In this document: in pieces, positions 21,761 to 28,194 of the stretch | Layout: every line of letters begins with the position of its first letter | Position numbering within the stretch: the first letter of the stretch is position 1 | IMG/VR virus record: IMGVR_UViG_3300041409_000113 | Span: 1-36,309 of that record | Length of the DNA stretch: 36,309 bases | DNA from: a virus | Reading direction: 5' to 3' (one strand) | Notes under the pieces: model-generated | The model's input: the letters and a program-made list of their open reading frames with translations, nothing else | Told to the model about the DNA's origin: nothing | The model's database searches: none | Translations under genes and position numbers: made by a program

Positions 21761-22300
21761 ATGTCTGAGCCAGTCCACACCTCCGAGACGCCCGCAACGG
21801 GAGTCACGGTTACCGCACCGGCAACGGTCACGATCCCCACCGACCCGCCTCCTGCGGATCCCCCTGCCGAACCGAAGCCGACCGAAACGGTCGACTACTG
21901 GAAGCAGATGTCCCGGAAGAACGAGGAGCGTGCTGCGGCCAACGCCAAAGCCGCCGAGCGTCTCAAGGAGATCGAGGACCGCGACCTCTCTGACCTGGAG
22001 AGGGAGCGGCGCGACCGCGAGGAACTCGCAGCGGAGAACACCCGGCTCAAGAGCGAGTCCGCCCGCAACCGGGTGGCGCTTGCCAAGGGCCTGCCACTGG
22101 AGATCGCGGAGACCCTCAACGGCGCGAACGAGGTGGAGTTGGCGGCTCACGCGGACCGGCTCATCGCATGGCGGGGCAACGTCCCGCCGACCACACCCCG
22201 ACCGGATCCCGGTCAGGGTCCGCGACCGTCGACACCCGAAGCCGAACAGCAGGCCGAATACCTGAAGTTCTTTCCGGACGAAGCGGCCAAGCAGCGCTAG
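21761..22300 (+). CDS. Capsid scaffolding protein
   Basis: 179 residues from ATG 21761, with GGGAG from the upstream repeat as ribosome site. A Pro/Thr-rich, disordered N-terminus (residues 1-45) precedes a charged coiled coil with LKEIEDRDLSDLERERRDR (about 68-86) and a helical region. This is the composition typical of phage scaffolding proteins placed just before decoration and capsid genes. It should guide procapsid assembly and be lost afterwards. Confidence 0.85.
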   Translation: MSEPVHTSETPATGVTVTAPATVTIPTDPPPADPPAEPKPTETVDYWKQMSRKNEERAAANAKAAERLKEIEDRDLSDLERERRDREELAAENTRLKSESARNRVALAKGLPLEIAETLNGANEVELAAHADRLIAWRGNVPPTTPRPDPGQGPRPSTPEAEQQAEYLKFFPDEAAKQR

Positions 22301-22310
22301 TGCGCTCCAC

Positions 22311-22342
22311 CGGACCCGCAACGGGTCCGTTCCCGCAACGGG
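22311..22342 (+). terminator. Tandem hairpins after the scaffold gene
   Basis: CGGACCCG-CAA-CGGGTCCG (22311-22329) is a perfect 8-bp stem with a 3-base loop, followed at once by a second hairpin from the CCCGCAACGGG copy at 22332-22342. There is no T-run. It may stabilise or attenuate mRNA between scaffold and capsid genes, which are needed in very different amounts. Confidence 0.45.
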
Positions 22343-22413
22343 AGAAACCGCAATGCCACAGATCACCCCCGCACGCCCTTGTCACGATCCGCTACTAGGA
22401 GAGAGGCCAACCA

Positions 22414-22806
22414 ATGGCCGAGTACCTGCCCATTTACAAGCCCGGTCAGAGCCTGACCCTCAAGGCCTCTGCCGCGATCACCGGCGGCCAGCTGGTGGCC
22501 GTCTCCGGGTCGGGAACGGTGGCCCCCGCGGGCGCTGCTGTCGCGAACTGGATCGGCGTCGCAGCGTTCGACGCTGCGACCAACGACAACGTCACGATCC
22601 ACTGCGACGGAGTGCAGTCGGTGACCGCCTCCGGGACGGTCACGGCCGGCGATCTGGTGATCTCGGCCGCCGCTGGTGCGGTCTCGACTGCCGCTGCGGT
22701 GACGACGCCGACCGCGGGCGACGTGAACACCACCCGTCAGATCGTCGGCGTGGCTCTCACAACCGCGACCACCGGCAACAAGGTGCGCATCAAGTTCACC
22801 CGCTGA
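22414..22806 (+). CDS. Head decoration protein
   Basis: 130 residues from ATG 22414 with GGAGAGAGG upstream. Small beta-rich protein with repeated Gly/Ala/Thr strands (GGQLVAVSGSGTVAPAGAAV, TVTAGDLVISAAAGAV), fitting the capsid-stabilising DUF2190-like decoration family that precedes the major capsid gene. It would trimerise on the capsid surface. Confidence 0.75.
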   Translation: MAEYLPIYKPGQSLTLKASAAITGGQLVAVSGSGTVAPAGAAVANWIGVAAFDAATNDNVTIHCDGVQSVTASGTVTAGDLVISAAAGAVSTAAAVTTPTAGDVNTTRQIVGVALTTATTGNKVRIKFTR

Positions 22807-22861
22807 CCCGAGCGGTTCTTCTTTCCCCTTCGTAGGAGATGGCGTGATCGCCTCTCCCCAA

Positions 22862-22877
22862 GATCATTGAGGTGATC
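22862..22877 (+). promoter_or_regulatory. Hairpin presenting the capsid Shine-Dalgarno
   Basis: GATCA (22862-22866) and TGATC (22873-22877) can pair with TTGAGG in the loop. GAGGTGATC (22869-22877) is nearly a full complement of the 16S rRNA 3' end and lies 4 bases before the capsid's ATC. A short ORF (GTG 22844 to TGA 22868-22870) ends exactly on this site, which could couple its translation to the capsid gene. Confidence 0.5.
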
Positions 22878-22881
22878 AGCC

Positions 22882-23805
22882 ATCGCTACCTTCCCCCCGG
22901 CTCCGGCGACTCTGTCGGACCCCAACGTCACCGCTTCACGGTTCCTGCAGAACCCCAACTTCGTCGCCCGCCGACTGCAGACCCTCGGCGACCTCCGTTA
23001 CATCGGCACGAGTCTGCTGACGGGTCGTCAGGAGACCTCCGGCGGTGCTGTCGGCTACGAGCAGGTGGAGGGCGTCTTCGCTGACGCTGCCCCCGAGATC
23101 GTCGCCCCCGGCGCCGAGTACACCCTGTCGGCCATCTCGGACGGTCCCGCCGGGCTCGCTCGGGTCGCCAAGTGGGGTAAGGACACCGAGGTCACCGACG
23201 AGGCGATCAAGCATCGGAACATGGACCCGGTCAACAAGGGCCTGCTGAAGCTGGTCAACTCTGCTGGTCTGGTCATCGACCAGGCCGTCGTCTCGGTCAT
23301 CGCTTCGGCAATCACCGCCACAGGCGCTGCGGCTGCACTGTGGACGGCGGCGACGCCGACGATTCTGCGGGACATCCTCAAGGCGAAGGCGGCCGTTCGG
23401 GCGCTGAACCTCGGCTACGAGCCGAACGCCCTGCTGGTCGACGACACCACGTGGGCCTACATGGCTTCGGACACAGTCATCTCCGCAGCGATGGCCCGAG
23501 AGAACGCCAACAACCCGGTCTACACGGGCCGGTTCGACATGATCGCTGGTCTCCAGATCATGCCGACCCCGGCCGCGAACCTGCCCGGTGGCGTCGGCAC
23601 CAACGCCTGGGTGCTGGACACCAATCAGCTGGGCTTCATCGCCACCGAGGACCTCGGCGGCGGCTACCAGCAGGCCGGCGAGCTCGTGCAGTCGAAGGTC
23701 ATGCGCGAGGACAAGACGGACTCGTGGCGTCTGCGGGCCCGTGCGAACTTCGTCCCCGTCGTCACCGACCCGGGGGCTGGCTTCCGCATCTCTGGCGTCG
23801 CCTGA
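22882..23805 (+). CDS. Major capsid protein, apparent ATC start
   Basis: 307 residues if initiated at ATC 22882. The frame has a stop at 22873-22875, and no ATG, GTG or TTG until GTG 23065, which would delete 61 conserved-looking residues. The expected N-terminus of this HK97-fold family reads (M)ATFPPAP, and here the first codon is ATC with a near-perfect Shine-Dalgarno in front. Later segments include GAEYTLSAISDGPAGLARVA, KWGKDTEVTDEAIK and the C-terminal SWRLRARANFVPVV. Either a genuine near-cognate start or a G-to-C change or sequencing error at 22884. Confidence 0.85.
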   Translation: MATFPPAPATLSDPNVTASRFLQNPNFVARRLQTLGDLRYIGTSLLTGRQETSGGAVGYEQVEGVFADAAPEIVAPGAEYTLSAISDGPAGLARVAKWGKDTEVTDEAIKHRNMDPVNKGLLKLVNSAGLVIDQAVVSVIASAITATGAAAALWTAATPTILRDILKAKAAVRALNLGYEPNALLVDDTTWAYMASDTVISAAMARENANNPVYTGRFDMIAGLQIMPTPAANLPGGVGTNAWVLDTNQLGFIATEDLGGGYQQAGELVQSKVMREDKTDSWRLRARANFVPVVTDPGAGFRISGVA

Positions 23806-24143
23806 TGAGCCTCAAGGTGACCGCGGCGATGGTGACCGCGCAGACCGAGAACGGCCGGATCGTCTACCTCTACTTCGGTGACGTGGTGCCCTCGGGCATC
23901 TCGAAGGCCTCGCTGGAGCACCTCAAGAGCCTCGGCTTCATCGTCGATGACGAGGCGCCCGTGCTGACGGTCATCGAGCAGCCCGAGGGCGAGGTCCAGC
24001 CGCCCGTTGTGGGCGGTGACGTGGGGAAGCCCGCTGGGAATGCCGGGCTCGACGACTGGACGGCGTACGCCCGCTCACAGGGCGCCACGGATGCAGACCT
24101 CGAGGGCCTGTCCCGTAACGACGTCCGCGACCTCTACAAGTAG
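23805..24143 (+). CDS. Head-region protein with C-terminal SAP/Rho-N-like motif
   Basis: 112 residues from ATG 23805, sharing one base with the capsid stop. A beta-like N-terminal domain (GRIVYLYFGDVVPSGISKA, LKSLGFIVDD), an acidic linker, and a C-terminal 30-residue helical motif (WTAYARSQGATDADLEGLSR). Common just after the capsid gene in actinophages; exact role unknown. Confidence 0.6.
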   Translation: MSLKVTAAMVTAQTENGRIVYLYFGDVVPSGISKASLEHLKSLGFIVDDEAPVLTVIEQPEGEVQPPVVGGDVGKPAGNAGLDDWTAYARSQGATDADLEGLSRNDVRDLYK

Positions 24144-24161
24144 CCGGAAGGGAGCGGAACC

Positions 24162-24602
24162 GTGCCTAACCCCGTGAACGTCTCGGATCTCGAGGCACGG
24201 TTCCACTCCTTCACCGCCGCGGAGGAGACCACCGCGCAGGCGTTGCTCGACGACGCTTGGGAGGAACTCCTCGCTCGCGTCCCTGATCTCGAACAGCGCA
24301 TGGCGGGCGGTCTCACTTCGGTGGGGCTGGTCATCCGTGTCGTCGCAGCGATGGCTGTCCGGGTGCTTCGGAACCCGGAAGCCGTCAAGTCGTGGTCGGT
24401 CGATGATGCCGCGTTCACCCGCGACAGCCTCGTCTCGGCCGGATTCCTTTTCGCGTCGGGTGACGAGATCGACCTTCTGACCGGCCGGGCTAGTTCCGCC
24501 CGGCGCGGCGCGTTTTCGGTTGCGCCAGCGCAGGAGCAGTCCCGCGCGCCGGGTAGCGAGGCCGAGTTCATCGACTATCTGCGCTACGGGCGACGCTGGT
24601 GA
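24162..24602 (+). CDS. Head-to-tail adaptor
   Basis: 146 residues from GTG 24162 with AAGGGAG upstream. Helical, with VSDLEARFHSFTAAEETTAQ, LLDDAWEELLARVPDLEQ and AMAVRVLRNPEAVKSWSVDD, the pattern of gp19/gp15-like connector adaptors that bind the portal ring. Position two genes after the capsid supports this. Confidence 0.75.
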   Translation: MPNPVNVSDLEARFHSFTAAEETTAQALLDDAWEELLARVPDLEQRMAGGLTSVGLVIRVVAAMAVRVLRNPEAVKSWSVDDAAFTRDSLVSAGFLFASGDEIDLLTGRASSARRGAFSVAPAQEQSRAPGSEAEFIDYLRYGRRW

Positions 24603-24997
24603 CTGCCTTTCTGGACATGAGGATGGCGCGCGCGGCTGCCGAGTCCCTGATGTCCTCCACCTGCACGATCCGCCAGCGCGGCACGGGGCCGGTGACGAAT
24701 CCGACGACGGGCGCGGTCACGTTCCCTGCCGGCGCCACCGTGTACTCCGGCCGGTGTCGGGTCCGCCCCTCTGGCACGCAGGGTTCGACGGCGGAGGCGG
24801 GCGGCGCGGAGCTGTTCGTCTTCGACTACCTGATCAGCGTGCCGTTCGCGGTGACCGGTGTCGCTGAGGGGCACCGCGTGACCATCGACGCATCACCCGA
24901 CCCGGCGCTTGTTGGTGCCGAGGTCGAGGTGCAGAAGGTGGACCGCGGCGAGCACATCACCGCCCGGCGACTGGCGTGCTCGGAGGTGGCGGGCTAG
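24599..24997 (+). CDS. Head-to-tail stopper
   Basis: 132 residues from GTG 24599. Beta-rich with CTIRQRGTGPVTNPTTGAV, AELFVFDYLISVPFAV and VTIDASPDPALVGAEVEV, fitting the head-closure (stopper) proteins of siphophages. Its TAG overlaps the stop of the reverse-strand gene as a shared CTAG. Confidence 0.7.
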   Translation: MTAFLDMRMARAAAESLMSSTCTIRQRGTGPVTNPTTGAVTFPAGATVYSGRCRVRPSGTQGSTAEAGGAELFVFDYLISVPFAVTGVAEGHRVTIDASPDPALVGAEVEVQKVDRGEHITARRLACSEVAG

Positions 24998-25185
24998 TCC
25001 CCCGTCCGATACAGGCGCGGCGCGGCTTCGCCCATGTCCTGCACTTCGACGAAACGGCCACCGTCCGCCTGTGCCTCGTCGGCCGTGTACCAACCGCGCA
25101 TCTCGGGGCCCATCGCTTCGGTGAGGGCCTTCTGAATGTCCTGCGGTAGCCACTGAAGAACGTCGGCGTGCGTCGGCAAGTCCAC
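24994..25185 (-). CDS. Reverse-strand small protein between connector genes (candidate moron)
   Basis: 63 residues from GTG 25185 leftward (GTG 25200 would add five). It has VLQWLPQDIQKALTEAMGPE, RGWYTADEAQADGGRFVEV, a plausible small globular protein. The stop is TAG at 24996-24994, using the same CTAG as the stopper gene's stop. GAGAAT (25191-25196 read leftward) ends 5 bases before GTG 25185 with no Shine-Dalgarno, so a leaderless mRNA is likely. Function unknown. Confidence 0.55.
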   Translation of the reverse strand: MDLPTHADVLQWLPQDIQKALTEAMGPEMRGWYTADEAQADGGRFVEVQDMGEAAPRLYRTGD

Positions 25186-25214
25186 GACCCATTCTCTCAC
25201 CCTGGAGGGCTGTT

Positions 25215-25595
25215 GTGGACACCCCAGAGACTCTCGCCGCCGCCCTATTGAGGGCCGCCGCGCAGGCGTCCGTGGAGGCCCGCGGCGTCATTCAGAAGGG
25301 CGCGCTGAACATCAAGAACGACGCGAGGAAGAACGTCGCGGAGTCGGCCCCCACCCGCAATGCCCACGCCCAGTACGCCATCACTTATGAGACGCACATG
25401 GGTGGTGCGACGCTCAGCCCCCGGGCTGAGATCGGCTACGACAAGGACAAGCCGGGCGGTGCGCTAGGCAACCTGCTGGAGTTCGGTGGCGGCAAGGATC
25501 ACTCTCCCCCACACCGTGACCTGGGGCGGGCGCTGGAGGCCGAGGAGCCGCGCTTCGAGGCTGCTATCTCCACGATCGCGAGTCGGCTGCTGTGA
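25215..25595 (+). CDS. HK97 gp10-like neck/tail protein
   Basis: 126 residues from GTG 25215 with TGGAGGG upstream. VIQKGALNIKNDARKNVAES, YEIGYDKD-like strands, LGNLLEFGGGKDHSPPHRDL and a C-terminal helix are hallmarks of HK97 gp10-like neck proteins (the LEFG..H.P.R pattern). Confidence 0.8.
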   Translation: MDTPETLAAALLRAAAQASVEARGVIQKGALNIKNDARKNVAESAPTRNAHAQYAITYETHMGGATLSPRAEIGYDKDKPGGALGNLLEFGGGKDHSPPHRDLGRALEAEEPRFEAAISTIASRLL

Positions 25596-25999
25596 CCGTC
25601 CCCGTGGTCGACGCTCAGCCGCTTGTTGCCGCCCTTACCGCGGCGATGGCTACGCAGGGCATCGCGTTCGCGGAGGGCAAGAAGCCCACGGTCACTGCGG
25701 GCGATCCGTACATCGTCGGCTGGTTCGACTCGGGTGTCATCGAGGACCGTTCGATGCGGTCGCGTGACGGCTGGTCGACCGCGGTCGTGCTCCAGTCCTA
25801 CGGGGCCAGCCCGGAGTCGGTGCGGATCGCTGTCCGCCAGGGTCGCGCCGCTGTGCTCAGTCTGAACGGTGTGGTCGTCGGTGGTCGGACCGTGCTGATG
25901 CCGTCGCACTCCGACCCGCCGCCGATGCAGCGTGACGACGACGCGGACCCGCCGATCTGGTGGCTGTCCGACGAGTGGCGGATTCGCACCTCCGCCTGA
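25592..25999 (+). CDS. Tail terminator
   Basis: 135 residues from GTG 25592. It has the tail-completion fold features: an N-terminal helix with LVAALTAAMATQGIAFA, then DPYIVGWFDSGVIEDRSM and a strand-rich rest. It sits in the canonical place between the gp10-like protein and the major tail protein. Confidence 0.7.
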   Translation: MTVPVVDAQPLVAALTAAMATQGIAFAEGKKPTVTAGDPYIVGWFDSGVIEDRSMRSRDGWSTAVVLQSYGASPESVRIAVRQGRAAVLSLNGVVVGGRTVLMPSHSDPPPMQRDDDADPPIWWLSDEWRIRTSA

Positions 26000-26022
26000 C
26001 CTTCACCCCCATTCTCCGCGCC

Positions 26023-26063
26023 CGGGCCCCGGTCGCGGCTGTTCCTATGCCGAAAGGGGCCCG
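26023..26063 (+). promoter_or_regulatory. Long-loop hairpin over a ribosome site
   Basis: CGGGCCCC (26023-26030) pairs perfectly with GGGGCCCG (26056-26063) around a 25-base loop. The right arm contains the GGGG that would serve as Shine-Dalgarno for GTG 26066, so folding would reduce its translation. Confidence 0.4.
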
Positions 26064-26065
26064 CC

Positions 26066-26239
26066 GTGGCCGACGACCTGACTGCCGAAGTGACCATCCA
26101 GTACCCACCCACCGGAGAGACGCGAACCGTCATGGCGGGCGCCGTCGCCGGTTTCACCGATGAGCACGGCTGGGTCGTCGTCGACGCCGCCGGGCGCCGC
26201 AAGGCCCAGCAGCCCACCACCCCCTCGAAGGAGATCTGA
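26066..26239 (+). CDS. Short hypothetical tail-region protein
   Basis: 57 residues from GTG 26066 to TGA 26237-26239. TAEVTIQYPPTGETRTVMAG then HGWVVVDAAGRRK looks like a small beta domain. Directly upstream of the major tail protein. No family recognised. Confidence 0.55.
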   Translation: MADDLTAEVTIQYPPTGETRTVMAGAVAGFTDEHGWVVVDAAGRRKAQQPTTPSKEI

Positions 26240-26241
26240 CC

Positions 26242-26736
26242 ATGGCCGACCTCGGCTTCGACGGCATGATCAAGGTGTCGTGGGTTACCACGATCGCCAG
26301 CATCGCCGCGCCCACCGTTGCGGAGCTCACCGCCGGCGTCTCCCTGGAGGGGCGCCTGCTGCCGGACGGTCTGACGATCAGTGCGGACACCGCTGAGGTG
26401 GACAACAGCAAGATGAACTCGATCGCGAACTCGGCGATCGTCGGCCGGGGCACGTGGACGCTGGGCATCAAGTACGTCCGCGGCGATGCCGCCGACACCA
26501 CGGCGACCGCGGTGGAGACGGCGATGGCGCCGAAGGCCAACGGCTATCTCGTGGTGCGCCGCGACATCGTGTCGACGACCGCCTTCATCGCCGCCCAGAA
26601 GGTCGAGGTGTACCCGGCTCAGATCGGCTACGCCAACCCCGACTCCCCGGCCGCCAACACCCTCCAGGCCGTCGAGGTTCCCATGAAGAACACGGCCGCT
26701 CCCCGCGACATCACGAACCGCGCCACGGTCGCCTGA
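26242..26736 (+). CDS. Major tail protein
   Basis: 164 residues from ATG 26242, with AAGGAG 7 bases upstream. A beta-sandwich tail-tube protein: LEGRLLPDGLTISADTAEVD, WTLGIKYVRGDAADTTAT and YLVVRRDIVSTTAFIA are typical. It is followed by a strong terminator, as expected for an abundantly expressed gene. Confidence 0.8.
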   Translation: MADLGFDGMIKVSWVTTIASIAAPTVAELTAGVSLEGRLLPDGLTISADTAEVDNSKMNSIANSAIVGRGTWTLGIKYVRGDAADTTATAVETAMAPKANGYLVVRRDIVSTTAFIAAQKVEVYPAQIGYANPDSPAANTLQAVEVPMKNTAAPRDITNRATVA

Positions 26737-26747
26737 CCCATCTAGGC

Positions 26748-26784
26748 GCGAGCCGGTCGCTGCCTGGCGGTGCGACCGGCTCGC
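26748..26784. terminator. Strong hairpin after the major tail protein
   Basis: GCGAGCCGGTCGC (26748-26760) pairs perfectly with GCGACCGGCTCGC (26772-26784), 13 base pairs around an 11-base loop, followed by TTCACA. Very stable, with no long T-run; probably a partial terminator that lowers expression of the genes after it. Confidence 0.75.
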
Positions 26785-26823
26785 TTCACATCCACCGCCA
26801 GGACAACCGCCAGGAGAAGAAGC

Positions 26824-27162
26824 ATGGACGGCACTCAAATCACCACCGACGACATCGGCAAGCCGGAACTCATGGCCTGGGCGGAGGCGAACGGCCTCAA
26901 CCCGCGCAGCATCACGATGCAGTCCGGCTGCCTACCCGAAGTTTGGGGAGACTGCATCTTCTACGGCTACGTGCCGCAGGACGAGGACGGCAAGGACCTG
27001 TACGACCAGTTCCACAGCCGACTTTTCGTCGTTCCGCGCACCAAGAAGGTGGCTCCGCTACCTGACGGCGTCGGTAGGGCGATCGAGAAGTGCGAGCAGA
27101 TCCCACCGCATGAGTGTCCGACCTGCGAGGCGGCGGAAACGTCCGAGAAGGTAGTCGTCTGA
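26824..27162 (+). CDS. Hypothetical tail-region protein
   Basis: 112 residues from ATG 26824, preceded by AGGAGAAG. It has MAWAEANGLNPRSITMQSGC, FYGYVPQDEDGKDLYD and a CPTCEA pair near the C-terminus. No family recognised; lies between the tail tube and chaperone genes. Confidence 0.6.
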   Translation: MDGTQITTDDIGKPELMAWAEANGLNPRSITMQSGCLPEVWGDCIFYGYVPQDEDGKDLYDQFHSRLFVVPRTKKVAPLPDGVGRAIEKCEQIPPHECPTCEAAETSEKVVV

Positions 27163-27674
27163 TGGGCGTCGCACTCAAGGATCTCAAGGGCAGGGTCAAG
27201 CGTCCCGTCCGGTCGGTCAGCATCTGCCTCGACGGCGAGTTGTGGGCTCAGCACGACGAGCTCACGGCAAAGCTGGACGAACTGAACCAGCAGAACCCCG
27301 GCAAGATGGGGCAGGCGTCCGGCGCGGTCGAGGTCGCAGCGGAACTGCGCACCGTCGAAGAGGCCATGAAGGCCTCCGAGGTGACGCTGGAGTTCCGCGG
27401 CATCTCCACGTACCAGCTGAACGAGATCCAGGCCAAGTACCCCGCCAAGGACGGCCGGTCAGGCTGGGACGTCAACGGCGGGGCTCATGCCCTGATCGCT
27501 GCCTGCGCGGTGGAGCCGACCACTGAGGCGGAGGCCAAGGAGTTCCTCGAAGAGGCGCACCAGGCCGTCGCCGACAAGCTGGTCAGCGTGGCGTGGCTCG
27601 CCACCACGGGGAGCAGTGACGTCCCTTTCTCCGCGCGCGCCTCCGAGTTGATTCGCGGTACCGGCTCGAACTAG
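27162..27674 (+). CDS. Tail assembly chaperone (upstream frame)
   Basis: 170 residues from ATG 27162. Helical protein (LTAKLDELNQQNPGKMGQ, VEEAMKASEVTLEFRGIS, EAKEFLEEAHQAVADKLV) equivalent to lambda gpG in position and role: a chaperone for tape-measure and tail-tube assembly. It carries a -1 slippery heptamer near its 3' end, so a fraction of ribosomes makes the longer fusion. Confidence 0.85.
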   Translation: MGVALKDLKGRVKRPVRSVSICLDGELWAQHDELTAKLDELNQQNPGKMGQASGAVEVAAELRTVEEAMKASEVTLEFRGISTYQLNEIQAKYPAKDGRSGWDVNGGAHALIAACAVEPTTEAEAKEFLEEAHQAVADKLVSVAWLATTGSSDVPFSARASELIRGTGSN

Positions 27675-28051
27675 AGCAGGCGCGCGCCTACGGGGTGCCG
27701 CACTCGGTGCTCACCGGGCGTCCTACTCCGCCGCCCGGTGAGCCCCTCTTCACCGAGGAGGACACGGCTGGGGCTATCGCCCTGGCCGAGGAGGAGCGGG
27801 ACACGTGCCCGTCCTGCGGCCACCTGAAGGTTTGGTGCCGGGACCAGGAAAACCGTTTCTCATTCGAGCCGCACCAAGAGTTCTGCTGGGCTTCGTACCG
27901 GCTGGCGGATCACCGCAAGGCGGAGATCGAGAAGATGAGCGACTCGCAGCGGGCGTCAGTCCAGGTGGCGGCCCGTTTCCGCGAAGGCCACGAGCCGGAC
28001 ATCGAGGCCGGGCTAGGCCTGCCCGATGACCAGCAGGACGACGGCGAGTAG
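27162..28051 (+). CDS. Tail assembly chaperone G-T fusion by -1 frameshift
   Basis: The heptamer C-CCT-TTC lies at 27623-27629 in the correct register (codons CCT TTC at 27624-27629). The -1 frame is open from 27620, after a stop at 27617-27619, to a stop at 28049-28051. A slip at this site gives 156 residues of the upstream protein plus 140 of the -1 frame (LRARLRVDSRYRLELEQARA at the join), 296 in all. The added part contains CPSCGHLKVWC and a later His/Cys pair, a likely zinc site. Confidence 0.85.
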
Positions 28052-28162
28052 CGCCGCCGCAGCAAACACCCATGCCAGCAGATTGATCTGCGACATCAGC
28101 GCGGTCTGCTTCCTGGCCTCCCGCAGAAGTTCTTGCTGGACGTCTACCCCCGGCTCAGCCAT
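28013..28162 (-). CDS. Reverse-strand small membrane protein (candidate moron)
   Basis: 49 residues read leftward from ATG 28162 to TAG 28015-28013. An N-terminal helix (VQQELLREARKQTALMSQI) is followed by one transmembrane helix (LLAWVFAAAALLAVVLLVIG) at the C-terminus. It overlaps the end of the chaperone -1 frame by 39 bases and points against the tail operon. TATGTT (28170-28175 read leftward) ends 7 bases before the ATG, with no Shine-Dalgarno, suggesting a leaderless mRNA from its own promoter. A single-pass membrane protein made in lysogens would fit superinfection exclusion; this is inference. Confidence 0.6.
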   Translation of the reverse strand: MAEPGVDVQQELLREARKQTALMSQINLLAWVFAAAALLAVVLLVIGQA

Positions 28163-28194
28163 GCCCGAGAACATACCGAGAGTGGAGGCGCTGC

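Larger units (their letters stand above)
21740..22342 (+). repeat. Dispersed CCCGCAACGGG repeats around the scaffold gene
   Basis: Four perfect copies of the 11-mer lie at 21740-21750, 21791-21801, 22315-22325 and 22332-22342, with a degenerate copy at 21720-21730. Each is a tiny CCCG-CAA-CGGG hairpin. Three continue into GGGAG, so they can supply a Shine-Dalgarno. One copy is inside the scaffold reading frame; the others flank it. Confidence 0.7.

Noticed and set aside
22353-22835. 160-codon ORF starting with a plausible ATG and GGGAG site
   Set aside because: After the first 15 codons it is an Arg/Gly-rich shadow of the decoration gene, which has its own better ribosome site.
23065-23805. 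Shorter capsid start at GTG 23065
   Set aside because: It lacks a ribosome site and discards 61 residues of family-like sequence that continue upstream to a near-perfect Shine-Dalgarno.
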